The notes beneath the pieces are model-generated. The model was not told where the DNA came from. It made no database searches and saw only the letters and a list, made by a program, of their open reading frames with translations. This document shows positions 18,706 to 26,587 of a DNA stretch of 46,619 nucleotides, piece after piece. Positions within the stretch are counted from its first letter, which is position 1; every line of letters begins with the position of its first letter. The stretch covers positions 1-46,619 of the forward strand of contig CACJJL010000016.1 of NCBI GenBank assembly GCA_902593735.1. Direction: 5' to 3'. The position numbers and the translations under genes are program-made. This DNA comes from an uncultured SAR116 cluster alpha proteobacterium (lineage in GTDB: Bacteria > Pseudomonadota > Alphaproteobacteria > Puniceispirillales > Marisalimonadaceae).

Positions 18706-19398
18706 ATGCAAGAGCTATTGATAGACATCTTTGATAAGCCATTAGGAATAATTATAGCTCAATTAATTTCTGCTACTAGATTCACAATTTATTTATCATT
18801 AATAGCTTTTTTTGGTGGTGGATTACTTGCTTTATTAATAACTTATTTAAGAATATATCCGTCAAAAATTTTGAATTATGTAAGCTTTTATTACATATGG
18901 TTGTTTCAATCTTTGCCTCTTTTAATGTTATTATTTATTATTGGGTTAGGAATTCCACGGTTCATAGGTCAAAACTTTGATCCCTGGTACGCTGCAAGTA
19001 TATCACTAATTGTTTTTACCTCAGCTTATTTAGCAGAGGTATGGAGAGGTGCTATTCTAGCAATACCTAAAGGGCAATGGGAAGGCGCAACTGCTCTTAA
19101 TCTTAACTTCATTCATACTTTAAAACTAATCATTATACCTCAAGTTTATAAGTATAGTATTGCACCTACTGTAAGTTTTCTTATTCAAATTATAAAAGGT
19201 ACCTCTCTTGCATATATAATTGGTTTTCAGGATTTAATGTTATTAGGTAAAAGATGGGCAAATGCTCCTGTTATAGGTTCTGAACCATTTATAATCTTTC
19301 CTATTATGGCAGTTTTGTATTTCTGCCTGTGTTACCCCCTAGCCGTTTATGCGAAACACTTAGAAAAAAAATACACTATTGAAAATTTAACTAATTGA
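18706..19398 (+). CDS. Polar amino-acid-type ABC transporter permease 2
   Basis: 230 residues with about five membrane segments. The family motif FQSLPLLMLLFIIGLG (about 67-82) and the EAA loop EGATALNLNFIHTLKLIIIP (about 126-145) mark a HisM/GlnP-type permease, partner of the preceding gene. The ATG is abutted to the stop of permease 1 with no gap, so translation is probably coupled. The binding protein follows after 12 bases. Confidence 0.88.
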   Translation: MQELLIDIFDKPLGIIIAQLISATRFTIYLSLIAFFGGGLLALLITYLRIYPSKILNYVSFYYIWLFQSLPLLMLLFIIGLGIPRFIGQNFDPWYAASISLIVFTSAYLAEVWRGAILAIPKGQWEGATALNLNFIHTLKLIIIPQVYKYSIAPTVSFLIQIIKGTSLAYIIGFQDLMLLGKRWANAPVIGSEPFIIFPIMAVLYFCLCYPLAVYAKHLEKKYTIENLTN

Positions 19399-19410
19399 AA
19401 GGAAAAAAAA

Positions 19411-20196
19411 ATGTTTTCAAAAAAAATGATTTATAGCTTCATATTAAGCCTATTTTTTATAAATTATTCGGCAAATGCCGCTGATTTGAATGAAATTCTT
19501 AAAAATGGTGAAGTTAAGATTGCTGTTCCAGAGGCTTTTGCACCTTTTGGCTCAGTTGGTAAAACTGGAGAACACGAAGGTTATGATGTTGATGTTGCAA
19601 AACTTATTGCTAAGGATTTAGGAGTTAAACTTAAAATAGTACCAGTAGTTTCAAAACAAAGAATTCCTTTTCTTGAAACAGATAAAGTTGATCTAGTAAT
19701 ATCAACAATGGGTGCTAATCCATCAAGAGCTAAGTCCATAAACTTTTCTAGCGCATATGCACCATTCTATTCTGGTGTTTTTGCAGCTTCCTCGATTAAG
19801 GTATCATCATATGCAGATCTAGATGGTCTTACAATTGGTGTAACAGGAGGAACATTAGAAGATTTAGAACTAACTAAAATGGCTCCTAAAGGTGCTAAAA
19901 TTTCAAGATTTGGTGATAATGCCGCAACATTAAGCGCTATAAAATCTAAACAAGTTCAAGTTCTTGTTGCAGGAAATACAGTTGCAGCTTCTGTAACAGA
20001 GGCTGATCCTGACTTTGACTTAGAAAGGAAGTTTATCATTAAAGACAGTCCTTGCTTTATTGGAGTTAAAAAAGGTAATGAAGATTTATTAAGATGGGTA
20101 AATGTATTTATTCTTCATAAGAAGCTTGGTGGTGATCTCAATAAAATTTCACTAAAATGGTTAGGTCAAGACCTCCCATCTTTACCATCATTATAA
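19411..20196 (+). CDS. ABC transporter substrate-binding protein, SBP family 3
   Basis: 261 residues. A Sec signal peptide is clear (MFSKKMIYSFILSLFFIN, cleavage likely after SANA, residue 22 or so). The mature protein starts with the family-3 pattern VKIAVPEAFAPFG, then GYDVDVAKLIAKDLGVKL, LVISTMGANPSRAKSINFS and GVTGGTLED, which hold the amino-acid-binding site across two lobes. The arginine in SRAKSI is the usual carboxylate ligand. It is periplasmic and should deliver a polar amino acid or similar zwitterion to the two permeases just upstream. An AAAGGAAA ribosome site precedes the ATG. Confidence 0.9.
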   Translation: MFSKKMIYSFILSLFFINYSANAADLNEILKNGEVKIAVPEAFAPFGSVGKTGEHEGYDVDVAKLIAKDLGVKLKIVPVVSKQRIPFLETDKVDLVISTMGANPSRAKSINFSSAYAPFYSGVFAASSIKVSSYADLDGLTIGVTGGTLEDLELTKMAPKGAKISRFGDNAATLSAIKSKQVQVLVAGNTVAASVTEADPDFDLERKFIIKDSPCFIGVKKGNEDLLRWVNVFILHKKLGGDLNKISLKWLGQDLPSLPSL

Positions 20197-20209
20197 ATAC
20201 CAAATTAAT

Positions 20210-20239
20210 ATGTCTGACAGATATAGATTTGTCAGACAT
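20210..20239. terminator. Stem-loop after the ABC importer operon
   Basis: A perfect 10-base inverted repeat, ATGTCTGACA (20210-20219) and TGTCAGACAT (20230-20239), separated by a 10-base loop, starts 13 bases after the binding-protein stop. It is followed by A/T-rich sequence but not by a clean T-run, so it could be a transcript-end stabiliser or a weak terminator rather than a textbook intrinsic terminator. Confidence 0.55.
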
Positions 20240-20283
20240 AATCTAATTTATAAGATTTATTTATAATTTTTATTACAATAAAC

Positions 20284-20297
20284 TAACATTAATGTTA
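20284..20297. other. 14-base perfect palindrome TAACATTAATGTTA
   Basis: A perfect dyad in the gene-free stretch between the ABC operon and tRNA-Pro. Perfect palindromes of this length can be regulator sites, but the A/T-rich background makes chance possible and no gene starts close by. Kept as a visible feature only. Confidence 0.25.
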
Positions 20298-20479
20298 ATC
20301 ACTCAAGGTTTAGTAACACATAAAATGTTTTTAATTTGGAGAGTTAAAATAGTTACAGTTTTTAACACCTGCAAACAATCCTATTTTTAAGATTGTAAAT
20401 TTCTGTTTTCAGAACCAATTACAATTTATGGTAAAATTAATAGAGCGTTGCCTAATTTAGCTTTCAATACTTTCAATAA

Positions 20480-20556
<77 letters not shown>

Positions 20557-20617
20557 AACAATTCGATTTATACTTTAGAAATCTCCAAAATCAAGCTTTA
20601 CTTTAAAGAATCTAAAA

Positions 20618-21085
20618 TTATTTTAATAAATCTTTAAATAGGCAGTTAAACTTATCTCCTATCATAAGTGGATACTCTCCAGATTTTAATTCGACTACAA
20701 AATTTACTTTATTTTGACTTTTAATATTTGTTTCATCAAATGCTTTAGCATTTTTATAAATCTCAATAATTTCGCCTTGTTTATTTAAAAAATATAAATC
20801 TAAATTGAAATGTGTATTTTTCATCCAAAAATTTCGAATTTGGCTATCTTTCCAAATAAATAACATTCCTGAATTGGGTTTCATATACCTTCTATTCATT
20901 AATCCATACGATCTTTTTAGTTCATTGTCAGCTATGTCTAAAGACAACTCTTGAGGATTTTTTTTGTTCACATTAATTGAGCACATTATTTTTTTAAAAA
21001 CTGGATGGTTATTTTCAGTAAATACTGTATTTGATAAAATAATTAGGAAAAATCCTAATAAAACTGTTTTTACCTTTCTTAACAT
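20618..21085 (-). CDS. DUF192 family exported protein
   Basis: 155 residues. A signal peptide or N-terminal anchor is evident (MLRKVKTVLLGFFLIILSN), so the domain is probably periplasmic. The DUF192 signature is present: YGLMNRRYMKPNSGMLFIW (about 55-73), FWMKNTHFNLDLYFL (about 81-95) and the later EIIEIYKNAKAF. The family's function is unknown. Its start codon lies within the end of the deacetylase-fold gene (7-base overlap), so the two are cotranscribed and probably translationally coupled. Confidence 0.88.
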   Translation of the reverse strand: MLRKVKTVLLGFFLIILSNTVFTENNHPVFKKIMCSINVNKKNPQELSLDIADNELKRSYGLMNRRYMKPNSGMLFIWKDSQIRNFWMKNTHFNLDLYFLNKQGEIIEIYKNAKAFDETNIKSQNKVNFVVELKSGEYPLMIGDKFNCLFKDLLK

Positions 21086-22206
21086 ATTTTTTTGATTTTC
21101 AATACTTCATCTACCAGAGATGAAATTTCATATCCTATAGAATAATTTTTATATTCATCTCTCCAAGTGCTGATCCATTTATGAGGGATCCCGTTCTTAA
21201 CTCTTCTATTACTCCAACTTAATGATTTAAGAAGATCATAACACTGTGATTTCATCTCTTGATTTAAATATTCCTCTTTATCATTAATTAAAACCCAGTT
21301 TCCAGCCCACGCCTTAGCTGTCAGGTATGGATTATACCCCCCGCCACCCAGTATTATAACATTTTCATTAAGAGACTGAACATCCCTTACCGCCTTCCAA
21401 TATGCATTATTAGTCAAACTTATTCTTGATTGAGGATCCCCATCAAGCATATCAGCTCCAGCTTGAATTATTAAAAGATCAGCTTTCTTTGCTTTTATAA
21501 AAGGAATAATAACGTTGCATACTATATAATCCATTTCATTATCATTAAAACTCTCATTCACAGGTAAGTTAATTACATTGAAAATTTTATTATCCTCAAT
21601 TTTACCGGTTTTTGGCCATCTGTTTTTTTCATGAATTGATATTATTGAAACATTATTATTTTCAGAAAAAACATCTTGAACCCCATCACAGTGATGAGCA
21701 TCTAAATCTACATATACGATATTTTTAAAACCTTTTTCTAAAGCTTTTAGAATTGCTAAAACACAGTCATTCAGAAAACAAAAGCCGGCAGCCTGAGATT
21801 TTCTTCCATGATGAGTTCCACCAGATATGTTTAAAATTTTTTTGGCTTGTTTATCAGCTATCATTTCAACAGCTTTAATAGAAGCTTTAGCAGCAGTTGC
21901 TGGCCTTGAGAAAACCTCACTAAATATTGGATTGTTTCCAATACCAATATTAAATTGCCTCCTAAGGTTTTCAGGAAGTGATTGATCTTCTTCCGCTTTT
22001 TTTAATGCTTTTACGTAGTCTAAATCATGAAATTTAATTAACTCACTAATCTCTGCTGGAGAATTTTTAATAATTTGATTTTCATTTATCCATCCCATTA
22101 ATCTTATAAGTTCAACACTCGGCCAAACTCTGTCCATATCAAGAGGATGGCCTTTTTCATACCTAGAACCTCTAAAAATATCACTTGTAAATAAATAATT
22201 CTGCAT
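21079..22206 (-). CDS. Histone deacetylase/AcuC-AphA superfamily amidohydrolase
   Basis: 375 residues. Class I/II deacetylase-fold motifs are in place: GGTHHGRKSQAAGFCFLND (about 129-147; H132/H133 as charge-relay histidines), VDLDAHHCDGVQDVF (D169 and H171 as zinc ligands), and QAGADMLDGDPQ (third zinc ligand). GGGGYNP near the C-terminus also fits. Bacterial members deacetylate acetyl-lysine, polyamines or small amides; which one is not readable here. It is cytosolic, sits divergently 52 bases from the ThiX-type permease, and overlaps the DUF192 gene downstream. Confidence 0.88.
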   Translation of the reverse strand: MQNYLFTSDIFRGSRYEKGHPLDMDRVWPSVELIRLMGWINENQIIKNSPAEISELIKFHDLDYVKALKKAEEDQSLPENLRRQFNIGIGNNPIFSEVFSRPATAAKASIKAVEMIADKQAKKILNISGGTHHGRKSQAAGFCFLNDCVLAILKALEKGFKNIVYVDLDAHHCDGVQDVFSENNNVSIISIHEKNRWPKTGKIEDNKIFNVINLPVNESFNDNEMDYIVCNVIIPFIKAKKADLLIIQAGADMLDGDPQSRISLTNNAYWKAVRDVQSLNENVIILGGGGYNPYLTAKAWAGNWVLINDKEEYLNQEMKSQCYDLLKSLSWSNRRVKNGIPHKWISTWRDEYKNYSIGYEISSLVDEVLKIKKIC

Positions 22207-22258
22207 TCTTTTCTATTTAATATATAATTAATATAAAATTAATTTCACTAAGGTTACA

Positions 22259-22984
22259 ATGATTAGAGGAATATTAATTGCAACAACAATTTTTTTGATA
22301 TGGGAAATAAGCTGTTCATTTTTAAACTTACCTGTATTTATGCTCCCTCCTCCATCAAAAATATTTGCATCAATTTACTTAAACTGGAGTGAACTCTTAG
22401 TTCATGCATCATACACGCTAGTTGAAATATTAGCATCTATAGCAATTGGCTCTTTGATTGGAATAACAACAGCTTTGATAATTTCTTCTTCGGTCACATT
22501 AAAAAGATGGATAATGCCTATATTACTTGCCAGCCAATCAATTCCAGTTTTTGCTTTAGCGCCATTGTTGATTTTATGGCTTGGTTATGGAATGATCAGC
22601 AAAATAGTAATTGGAGTTTTGATAGTTTTTTTCCCAATTACATCTAACTTCACAGATGCCTTAAATAAAGTTCCTCAAGAACTAATTGATGCCGGTAAAA
22701 CGTTAAACCTTTCTAAGATTCAATTGTTCTGGAAAATTAAAATTCCATCTTCTTTACCTGGATTATGTTCTGGGCTTCGGGTTGCTGCTTGCTTTGCCCC
22801 AATTGGTGCTGTTGTAGGAGAATGGATAGGAGGAAGCACAGGGCTTGGTTCATTTATGATATACAGTAATGCAAGATTACAAACTGATAACATGTTTGCC
22901 GCTCTATTAATTCTTATTTTTATGACCATTACCATTTATAAAATTACAGATTATGTTCTTAGCAAATATGTATGGTGGAAATAA
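22259..22984 (+). CDS. thiX: ABC permease, ThiX-like (pyrimidine-precursor transporter)
   Basis: 241 residues with about six membrane segments. It belongs to the SsuC/TauC/ThiX permease family: LNLPVFMLPPPSKIF near residues 21-35 and the EAA-type loop DAGKTLNLSKIQLFWKIKIP (about 145-164). Assignment to thiamine-precursor uptake rests on the TPP riboswitch and the ThiY-type binding protein directly downstream, so it is a context inference. No ATPase (ThiZ) is in the window. It lies outside the riboswitch leader. Confidence 0.75.
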   Translation: MIRGILIATTIFLIWEISCSFLNLPVFMLPPPSKIFASIYLNWSELLVHASYTLVEILASIAIGSLIGITTALIISSSVTLKRWIMPILLASQSIPVFALAPLLILWLGYGMISKIVIGVLIVFFPITSNFTDALNKVPQELIDAGKTLNLSKIQLFWKIKIPSSLPGLCSGLRVAACFAPIGAVVGEWIGGSTGLGSFMIYSNARLQTDNMFAALLILIFMTITIYKITDYVLSKYVWWK

Positions 22985-23024
22985 AATATTATTGATTTTT
23001 TCTATATTTGTTATAAAAGTAAAT

Positions 23025-23106
23025 TGCCAGGGGTGCTTGACATTTGTTTTGCTGAGAAATTAACCCTTATAACCTGATCTGGTTAAAACCAGCGGAGGGA
23101 GAGGCA
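23025..23106 (+). promoter_or_regulatory. TPP riboswitch (THI element)
   Basis: The THI-box core is complete: GGGGTGCTT near 23029-23038, GCTGAGA (23051-23057), AACCCTTATAACCTGATCTGG (23062-23082 region) and ACCAGCGGAGGGA (23088-23100). Stem P1 pairs TGCC (23025-23028) with GGCA (23103-23106). The start codon of the downstream binding-protein gene is at 23108, so the AGGGAG ribosome site lies inside the aptamer. Binding of thiamine pyrophosphate should hide it, which points to translational control. Confidence 0.95.
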
Positions 23107-23107
23107 G

Positions 23108-24046
23108 ATGATCACAATATTCAAAATAATTTTAAGTTTTTTACTTTTAACAATTACTTATAATGTTAATGCTTCATCTCAAAAGTTAACTATAGGTCTC
23201 GATTGGTTTATCAATCCTGATCATGCTCCTTTAATAATAGCTAAAAAAAGAAATTTTTTTAGAGATCTTAACCTTGAGGTTGAGATGATTGAACCAGCTG
23301 ATCCGAATGATCCATCAAAATTAGTAGCTGCTGGTAAATTAGACTTAGCAATTTCATATCAACCACAATTACACATTCAAGTTGACCAGGGTTTACCGGT
23401 TGTAAGAGTTGGAACTTTAGTTAGTGTTCCGCTAAATTCACTAGTTGTCTTAAAAGATGGACCCATTAAAACAATTTCAGATCTCAAAGGAAAGAAAGTT
23501 GGATTTTCAGTTGGTGGATTTGAAGAAGCTTTACTCTCTGGAATGCTTCAAAAATATAACCTTAAAATGTCTGATGTAGATTTAGTGAATATTAACTTCT
23601 CATTATCACCCTCTTTAATAGCAAAGAAAGTTGATGCGGTTATTGGAGCTTTTAGAAATTTTGAGCTCAATCAAATGGACATTGTCAATCATCCAGGTAG
23701 AGCTTTCTATCCAGAGGAGCATGGCGTGCCAACTTATGAAGAACTGATATACATTGCAAATCAAAAGAATAAGAACAACCCACTTTTTGATAAATTTTTT
23801 AGTGCAATTCAAAAAGCTACTTTAACAATTATTAATGATCCAGTTTCTACGTGGAAAGATTTTTCGTCTTACAGAAAAGGTTTAGATGATGAATTAAATA
23901 AAAGAGCTTACAAAGACACAATATCTAGGTTTGCTCTAAGGCCACAAGCACATGATTTAAAAACCTACACAAATTTTAGTAAGTTTTTAGAAAAAAAGGG
24001 GATTATTAAAAAAATTACAAAAGTAGAAACTTTTGCGAAGCCATAA
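23108..24046 (+). CDS. thiY: ThiY-like HMP-precursor binding protein (NMT1/THI5 family)
   Basis: 312 residues. A signal peptide ends after about residue 22 (FLLLTITYNVNA). The mature start TIGLDWFINPDHAPLIIAKK is the NMT1/THI5-like pattern of thiamine pyrimidine (formylaminopyrimidine/HMP) binding proteins, with GFSVGGFEEALLSGML further on. The TPP riboswitch immediately upstream strongly supports a role in thiamine-precursor salvage. It should act in the periplasm and hand the ligand to the permease encoded 124 bases upstream. The ATG is two bases after the riboswitch P1 stem. Confidence 0.9.
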   Translation: MITIFKIILSFLLLTITYNVNASSQKLTIGLDWFINPDHAPLIIAKKRNFFRDLNLEVEMIEPADPNDPSKLVAAGKLDLAISYQPQLHIQVDQGLPVVRVGTLVSVPLNSLVVLKDGPIKTISDLKGKKVGFSVGGFEEALLSGMLQKYNLKMSDVDLVNINFSLSPSLIAKKVDAVIGAFRNFELNQMDIVNHPGRAFYPEEHGVPTYEELIYIANQKNKNNPLFDKFFSAIQKATLTIINDPVSTWKDFSSYRKGLDDELNKRAYKDTISRFALRPQAHDLKTYTNFSKFLEKKGIIKKITKVETFAKP

Positions 24047-24122
24047 CTCAAATAAAACTGTTATTGAAATTAAGACTAACATTGGGTAAAAATTAACGAT
24101 AACTTAATTAAGGCTTAAATTA

Positions 24123-24590
24123 ATGAATTCATTTATCCTTTTTTTTATATTATTTTCTTTGTGGTTATTGATGTCAGGACACTACAACTTACTAATAGTT
24201 AGTTTAGGTATAATTTCATGTGTATTTTGTGTTTATGTTGCTAAACGCGGCAAACTTATTGATGATGAAGGTCTACCCATATTTTTTATGCCAAGACTTT
24301 TAAATTATCTCATATGGTTATTTAAAGAAATATTGAAGTCAAATTTAAGTACCGCAAAAGTAATTATTAATGGGAAAGTTGAACCTGAAACTTTTACTGT
24401 AAAAACTTCTCAAGTCACCGATGTTGCAAAAGTTACATATGCCAACTCAATCACACTAACACCAGGAACAGTTACAACAAAAATACAAAAAGGTGTTTTT
24501 GAGGTGCATGCTCTAAATTCTGATTTTGGGGATGACGTTCGAACTAATGAAATGGATAAAAAAGTAACTTGGTTAGAGGGCAAGAAATAA
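24123..24590 (+). CDS. mrpE: Mrp antiporter subunit E
   Basis: 155 residues. Two N-terminal membrane helices are followed by the cytoplasmic MrpE/MnhE domain with RLLNYLIWLFKEILKSNLS (about 60-78) and the signature NSITLTPGTVT (about 108-118). MrpE helps assemble the multisubunit Na+/H+ antiporter. It is the first gene of a ten-gene plus-strand operon and ends in TAATG, overlapping mrpF by one base. Confidence 0.92.
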   Translation: MNSFILFFILFSLWLLMSGHYNLLIVSLGIISCVFCVYVAKRGKLIDDEGLPIFFMPRLLNYLIWLFKEILKSNLSTAKVIINGKVEPETFTVKTSQVTDVAKVTYANSITLTPGTVTTKIQKGVFEVHALNSDFGDDVRTNEMDKKVTWLEGKK

Positions 24591-24853
24591 TGTTTTTAGC
24601 CGGTTTAATTGCCTGTGCAATTACAGGGATTTTAATTTTAGTAAGAATTGTTTTAGGCAAAACAACATTTGATAGAATTTTAGCAGTTAACAGTCTTGGA
24701 ACAGTAATAGTAATCGGGATTTCTATACATGGGTTTTACTCAAATAGACCAGAATTTTTAGATATTGCCATTGTATATGCATTAATTAATTTTATTGGCA
24801 CAGTTGCTGTTTTAAAACTTTTTAGTACTGGATCTTTAGGTGGAGATAAATAA
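24590..24853 (+). CDS. mrpF: Mrp antiporter subunit F
   Basis: 87 residues with three membrane helices, the usual MrpF/MnhF layout; VLGKTTFDRILAVNSLGTV (about 21-39) is the conserved D-containing segment after helix 1. I chose the ATG at 24590, which overlaps the stop codon of mrpE (TAATG), over an upstream in-frame start at 24569. The upstream start would add seven residues inside mrpE and does not fit the family. MrpF is a small membrane subunit of the antiporter complex. Confidence 0.9.
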   Translation: MFLAGLIACAITGILILVRIVLGKTTFDRILAVNSLGTVIVIGISIHGFYSNRPEFLDIAIVYALINFIGTVAVLKLFSTGSLGGDK

Positions 24854-24855
24854 GC

Positions 24856-25176
24856 GTGGAATTGATATTAAATATCTTCACTAGCATCTGTTTTTTTATT
24901 GGTTCTCTGTCAATAATTATTGGTGCCTGCGGACTTATTAAGCTACCAGACGTATTTTCAAGAATTCATGCGGCAGGTATGATTGATACTGGTGGTACTG
25001 CTTTTTTTATTTTAGGAATGATATTTCAAACTGGTTGGTCATTAATAACCGTTAAGTTGGTACTAATTGGCGTGTTTATTTTTTTTACTAGTCCAGTTAC
25101 AAGTCATGTAACTGCAAATCTGGCGAGGCAAAAAAATATACTTCCAGTAGGGAAAAAAATTGGAAAAATTTTATGA
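24856..25176 (+). CDS. mrpG: Mrp antiporter subunit G
   Basis: 106 residues, three membrane helices. The MrpG/MnhG pattern GACGLIKLPDVFSRIHAAG (about 23-41) is exact for the family, followed by the FFTSPVTSHVTANLA segment. It starts with GTG (24856), two bases after the stop of mrpF, and ends with a 4-base overlap to the next gene. It is a small essential subunit of the Mrp complex. Confidence 0.92.
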   Translation: MELILNIFTSICFFIGSLSIIIGACGLIKLPDVFSRIHAAGMIDTGGTAFFILGMIFQTGWSLITVKLVLIGVFIFFTSPVTSHVTANLARQKNILPVGKKIGKIL

Positions 25177-25751
25177 TTTCTGAATTATTAATTAATGCTT
25201 TTTTGGTTACAATTATGCTTAGCATTGCGATAGCACTTATAAAAACAAGAACTGTCATTTTTACTGTAATTTTGACAAGTGCTTATTCTCTTGTAGCAGC
25301 ATTAATGTTTATAACATTAGACGCAGTTGATGTTGCATTTACAGAAGCCTCAGTTGGTGCAGGAATTTCTACTATACTCTTTCTTGCAGCTATGGCTTAT
25401 TTACCCAAAAAAGAGGAAGAGAGCATTAGTAGTGAATTTATTCCAGCACTATCGTGTATAATTCTTGGGGGAATATTAATTTGGTGTAGTTATGATTTGC
25501 CTGAAATTGGTCAGTTTACAGCTCCAATACATCAACATATTGCACCTGAGTATATTAAAGGATCCAAAGAGGATATTGGTATCCCAAATATAGTTACTTC
25601 AGTTTTAGCAAGTTATAGGGGATACGATACATTCGGTGAAACGATAGTTGTTTTTACTGCTGGAGTAGCTGTGCTGGCACTTCTACAGAAAAAAGATCCT
25701 GCAAAAAAAAATAAATCTCAACCTAAACAAAAGATTAGAAAAAATGCATAA
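25173..25751 (+). CDS. Mrp subunit, DUF4040/MbhD-MbhE-like (MrpA C-terminal equivalent)
   Basis: 192 residues. The N-terminal two thirds carry the DUF4040/MbhD-type helices with the conserved DAVDVAFTEASVGAG (about 50-64). The last part resembles MbhE with VTSVLASYRGYDTFGET (about 141-157) and a final helix. In classical Mrp systems this region is the C-terminal part of MrpA; here, as in other split clusters, it is its own gene. It overlaps mrpB by eight bases. Its job is in the membrane arm that couples sodium and proton movement. Confidence 0.85.
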   Translation: MISELLINAFLVTIMLSIAIALIKTRTVIFTVILTSAYSLVAALMFITLDAVDVAFTEASVGAGISTILFLAAMAYLPKKEEESISSEFIPALSCIILGGILIWCSYDLPEIGQFTAPIHQHIAPEYIKGSKEDIGIPNIVTSVLASYRGYDTFGETIVVFTAGVAVLALLQKKDPAKKNKSQPKQKIRKNA

Positions 25752-26172
25752 CAATCCGATTTTAAGAATTTCTACCAAAATACTTTTTGCACCCATCATA
25801 CTTTTTGGGCTTTATGTTCAATTTCATGGTGATTTTGGTCCTGGAGGAGGTTTTCAAGCCGGAGTAATTGTAGCTAGTGCATTTATCCTATATTCCCTTG
25901 TATTTGGAATTGAAACAGGAAAAAAATTATTCCCATCAAACATTAATTTAATTTTACTAGCTTTAGGTGGTATTATTTACGGTGGTGTAGGCATTGTTTC
26001 AATGTTATTAGGAGATGAATTTTTAGCCTACAATTTACTTGGATCTTCACCACAATCTGGTCAGCACATAGGCATATTATTAGTGGAATTAGGTGTCGGC
26101 TTAACAGTTTCAAACGTTATGATTGCACTATTTAATGCCTTCGCTAGTTACGATAATATAAAAGAGAAATAA
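25744..26172 (+). CDS. mrpB: Mrp antiporter subunit B
   Basis: 142 residues, four membrane helices. The MnhB-domain pattern HGDFGPGGGFQAGVIVASAF (about 24-43) is the family signature. The N-terminal helix and the later GGIVS-like region complete the fold. It overlaps the DUF4040 subunit gene by eight bases and is followed by mrpC one base later, so the order (A-tail, B, C, D) is the standard one. Confidence 0.92.
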   Translation: MHNNPILRISTKILFAPIILFGLYVQFHGDFGPGGGFQAGVIVASAFILYSLVFGIETGKKLFPSNINLILLALGGIIYGGVGIVSMLLGDEFLAYNLLGSSPQSGQHIGILLVELGVGLTVSNVMIALFNAFASYDNIKEK

Positions 26173-26173
26173 A

Positions 26174-26587
26174 ATGATTTCATCAACAATTGGCATTTGG
26201 AATTACTGGATAGTGTTTTGTCTAATGATGATTGGTTTGTTTCTGGTAATAGGTAGAAAAAATTTTTTAAAAAAAATCGTTGGACTTACTATTTTTCAAA
26301 CATCTGTGTTTTTACTCTATATAACTTTTGGAAAAATTAAAGGGGGCACGCCCCCAATTTTAAATGAATCTATTGAAAGTATTTACTCAAATCCCCTTCC
26401 CCATGTATTGATACTTACAGCCATTGTTGTTGGTGTTGCAACAACAGCTCTTGGGTTATCGTTAGTATTAAAAATAAATACAGAATATGGCAGCATCGAG
26501 GAAGACGATATATCTGCGCAAGATCTTGTAGATTATCACGATGATATTGAAACCGGAAAAAATGTGGATTTGAAGTTTAAGCAATGA
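26174..26587 (+). CDS. mrpC: Mrp antiporter subunit C (NuoK-like)
   Basis: 137 residues with three membrane helices, homologous to complex I NuoK. The motif LPHVLILTAIVVGVATTALGL (about 75-95) is the conserved third helix of the MrpC/NuoK family. A charged C-terminal tail of about 35 residues (EEDDISAQDLVDYHDD) extends beyond the membrane part, longer than in NuoK but common in MrpC. Its stop overlaps the start of the first D-type subunit (ATGA). Confidence 0.9.
   Translation: MISSTIGIWNYWIVFCLMMIGLFLVIGRKNFLKKIVGLTIFQTSVFLLYITFGKIKGGTPPILNESIESIYSNPLPHVLILTAIVVGVATTALGLSLVLKINTEYGSIEEDDISAQDLVDYHDDIETGKNVDLKFKQ

Noticed and set aside
24569-24853. mrpF starting at 24569
   Set aside because: The ATG at 24590 overlaps the mrpE stop as TAATG and gives the normal family length; the longer start adds residues within mrpE without support.
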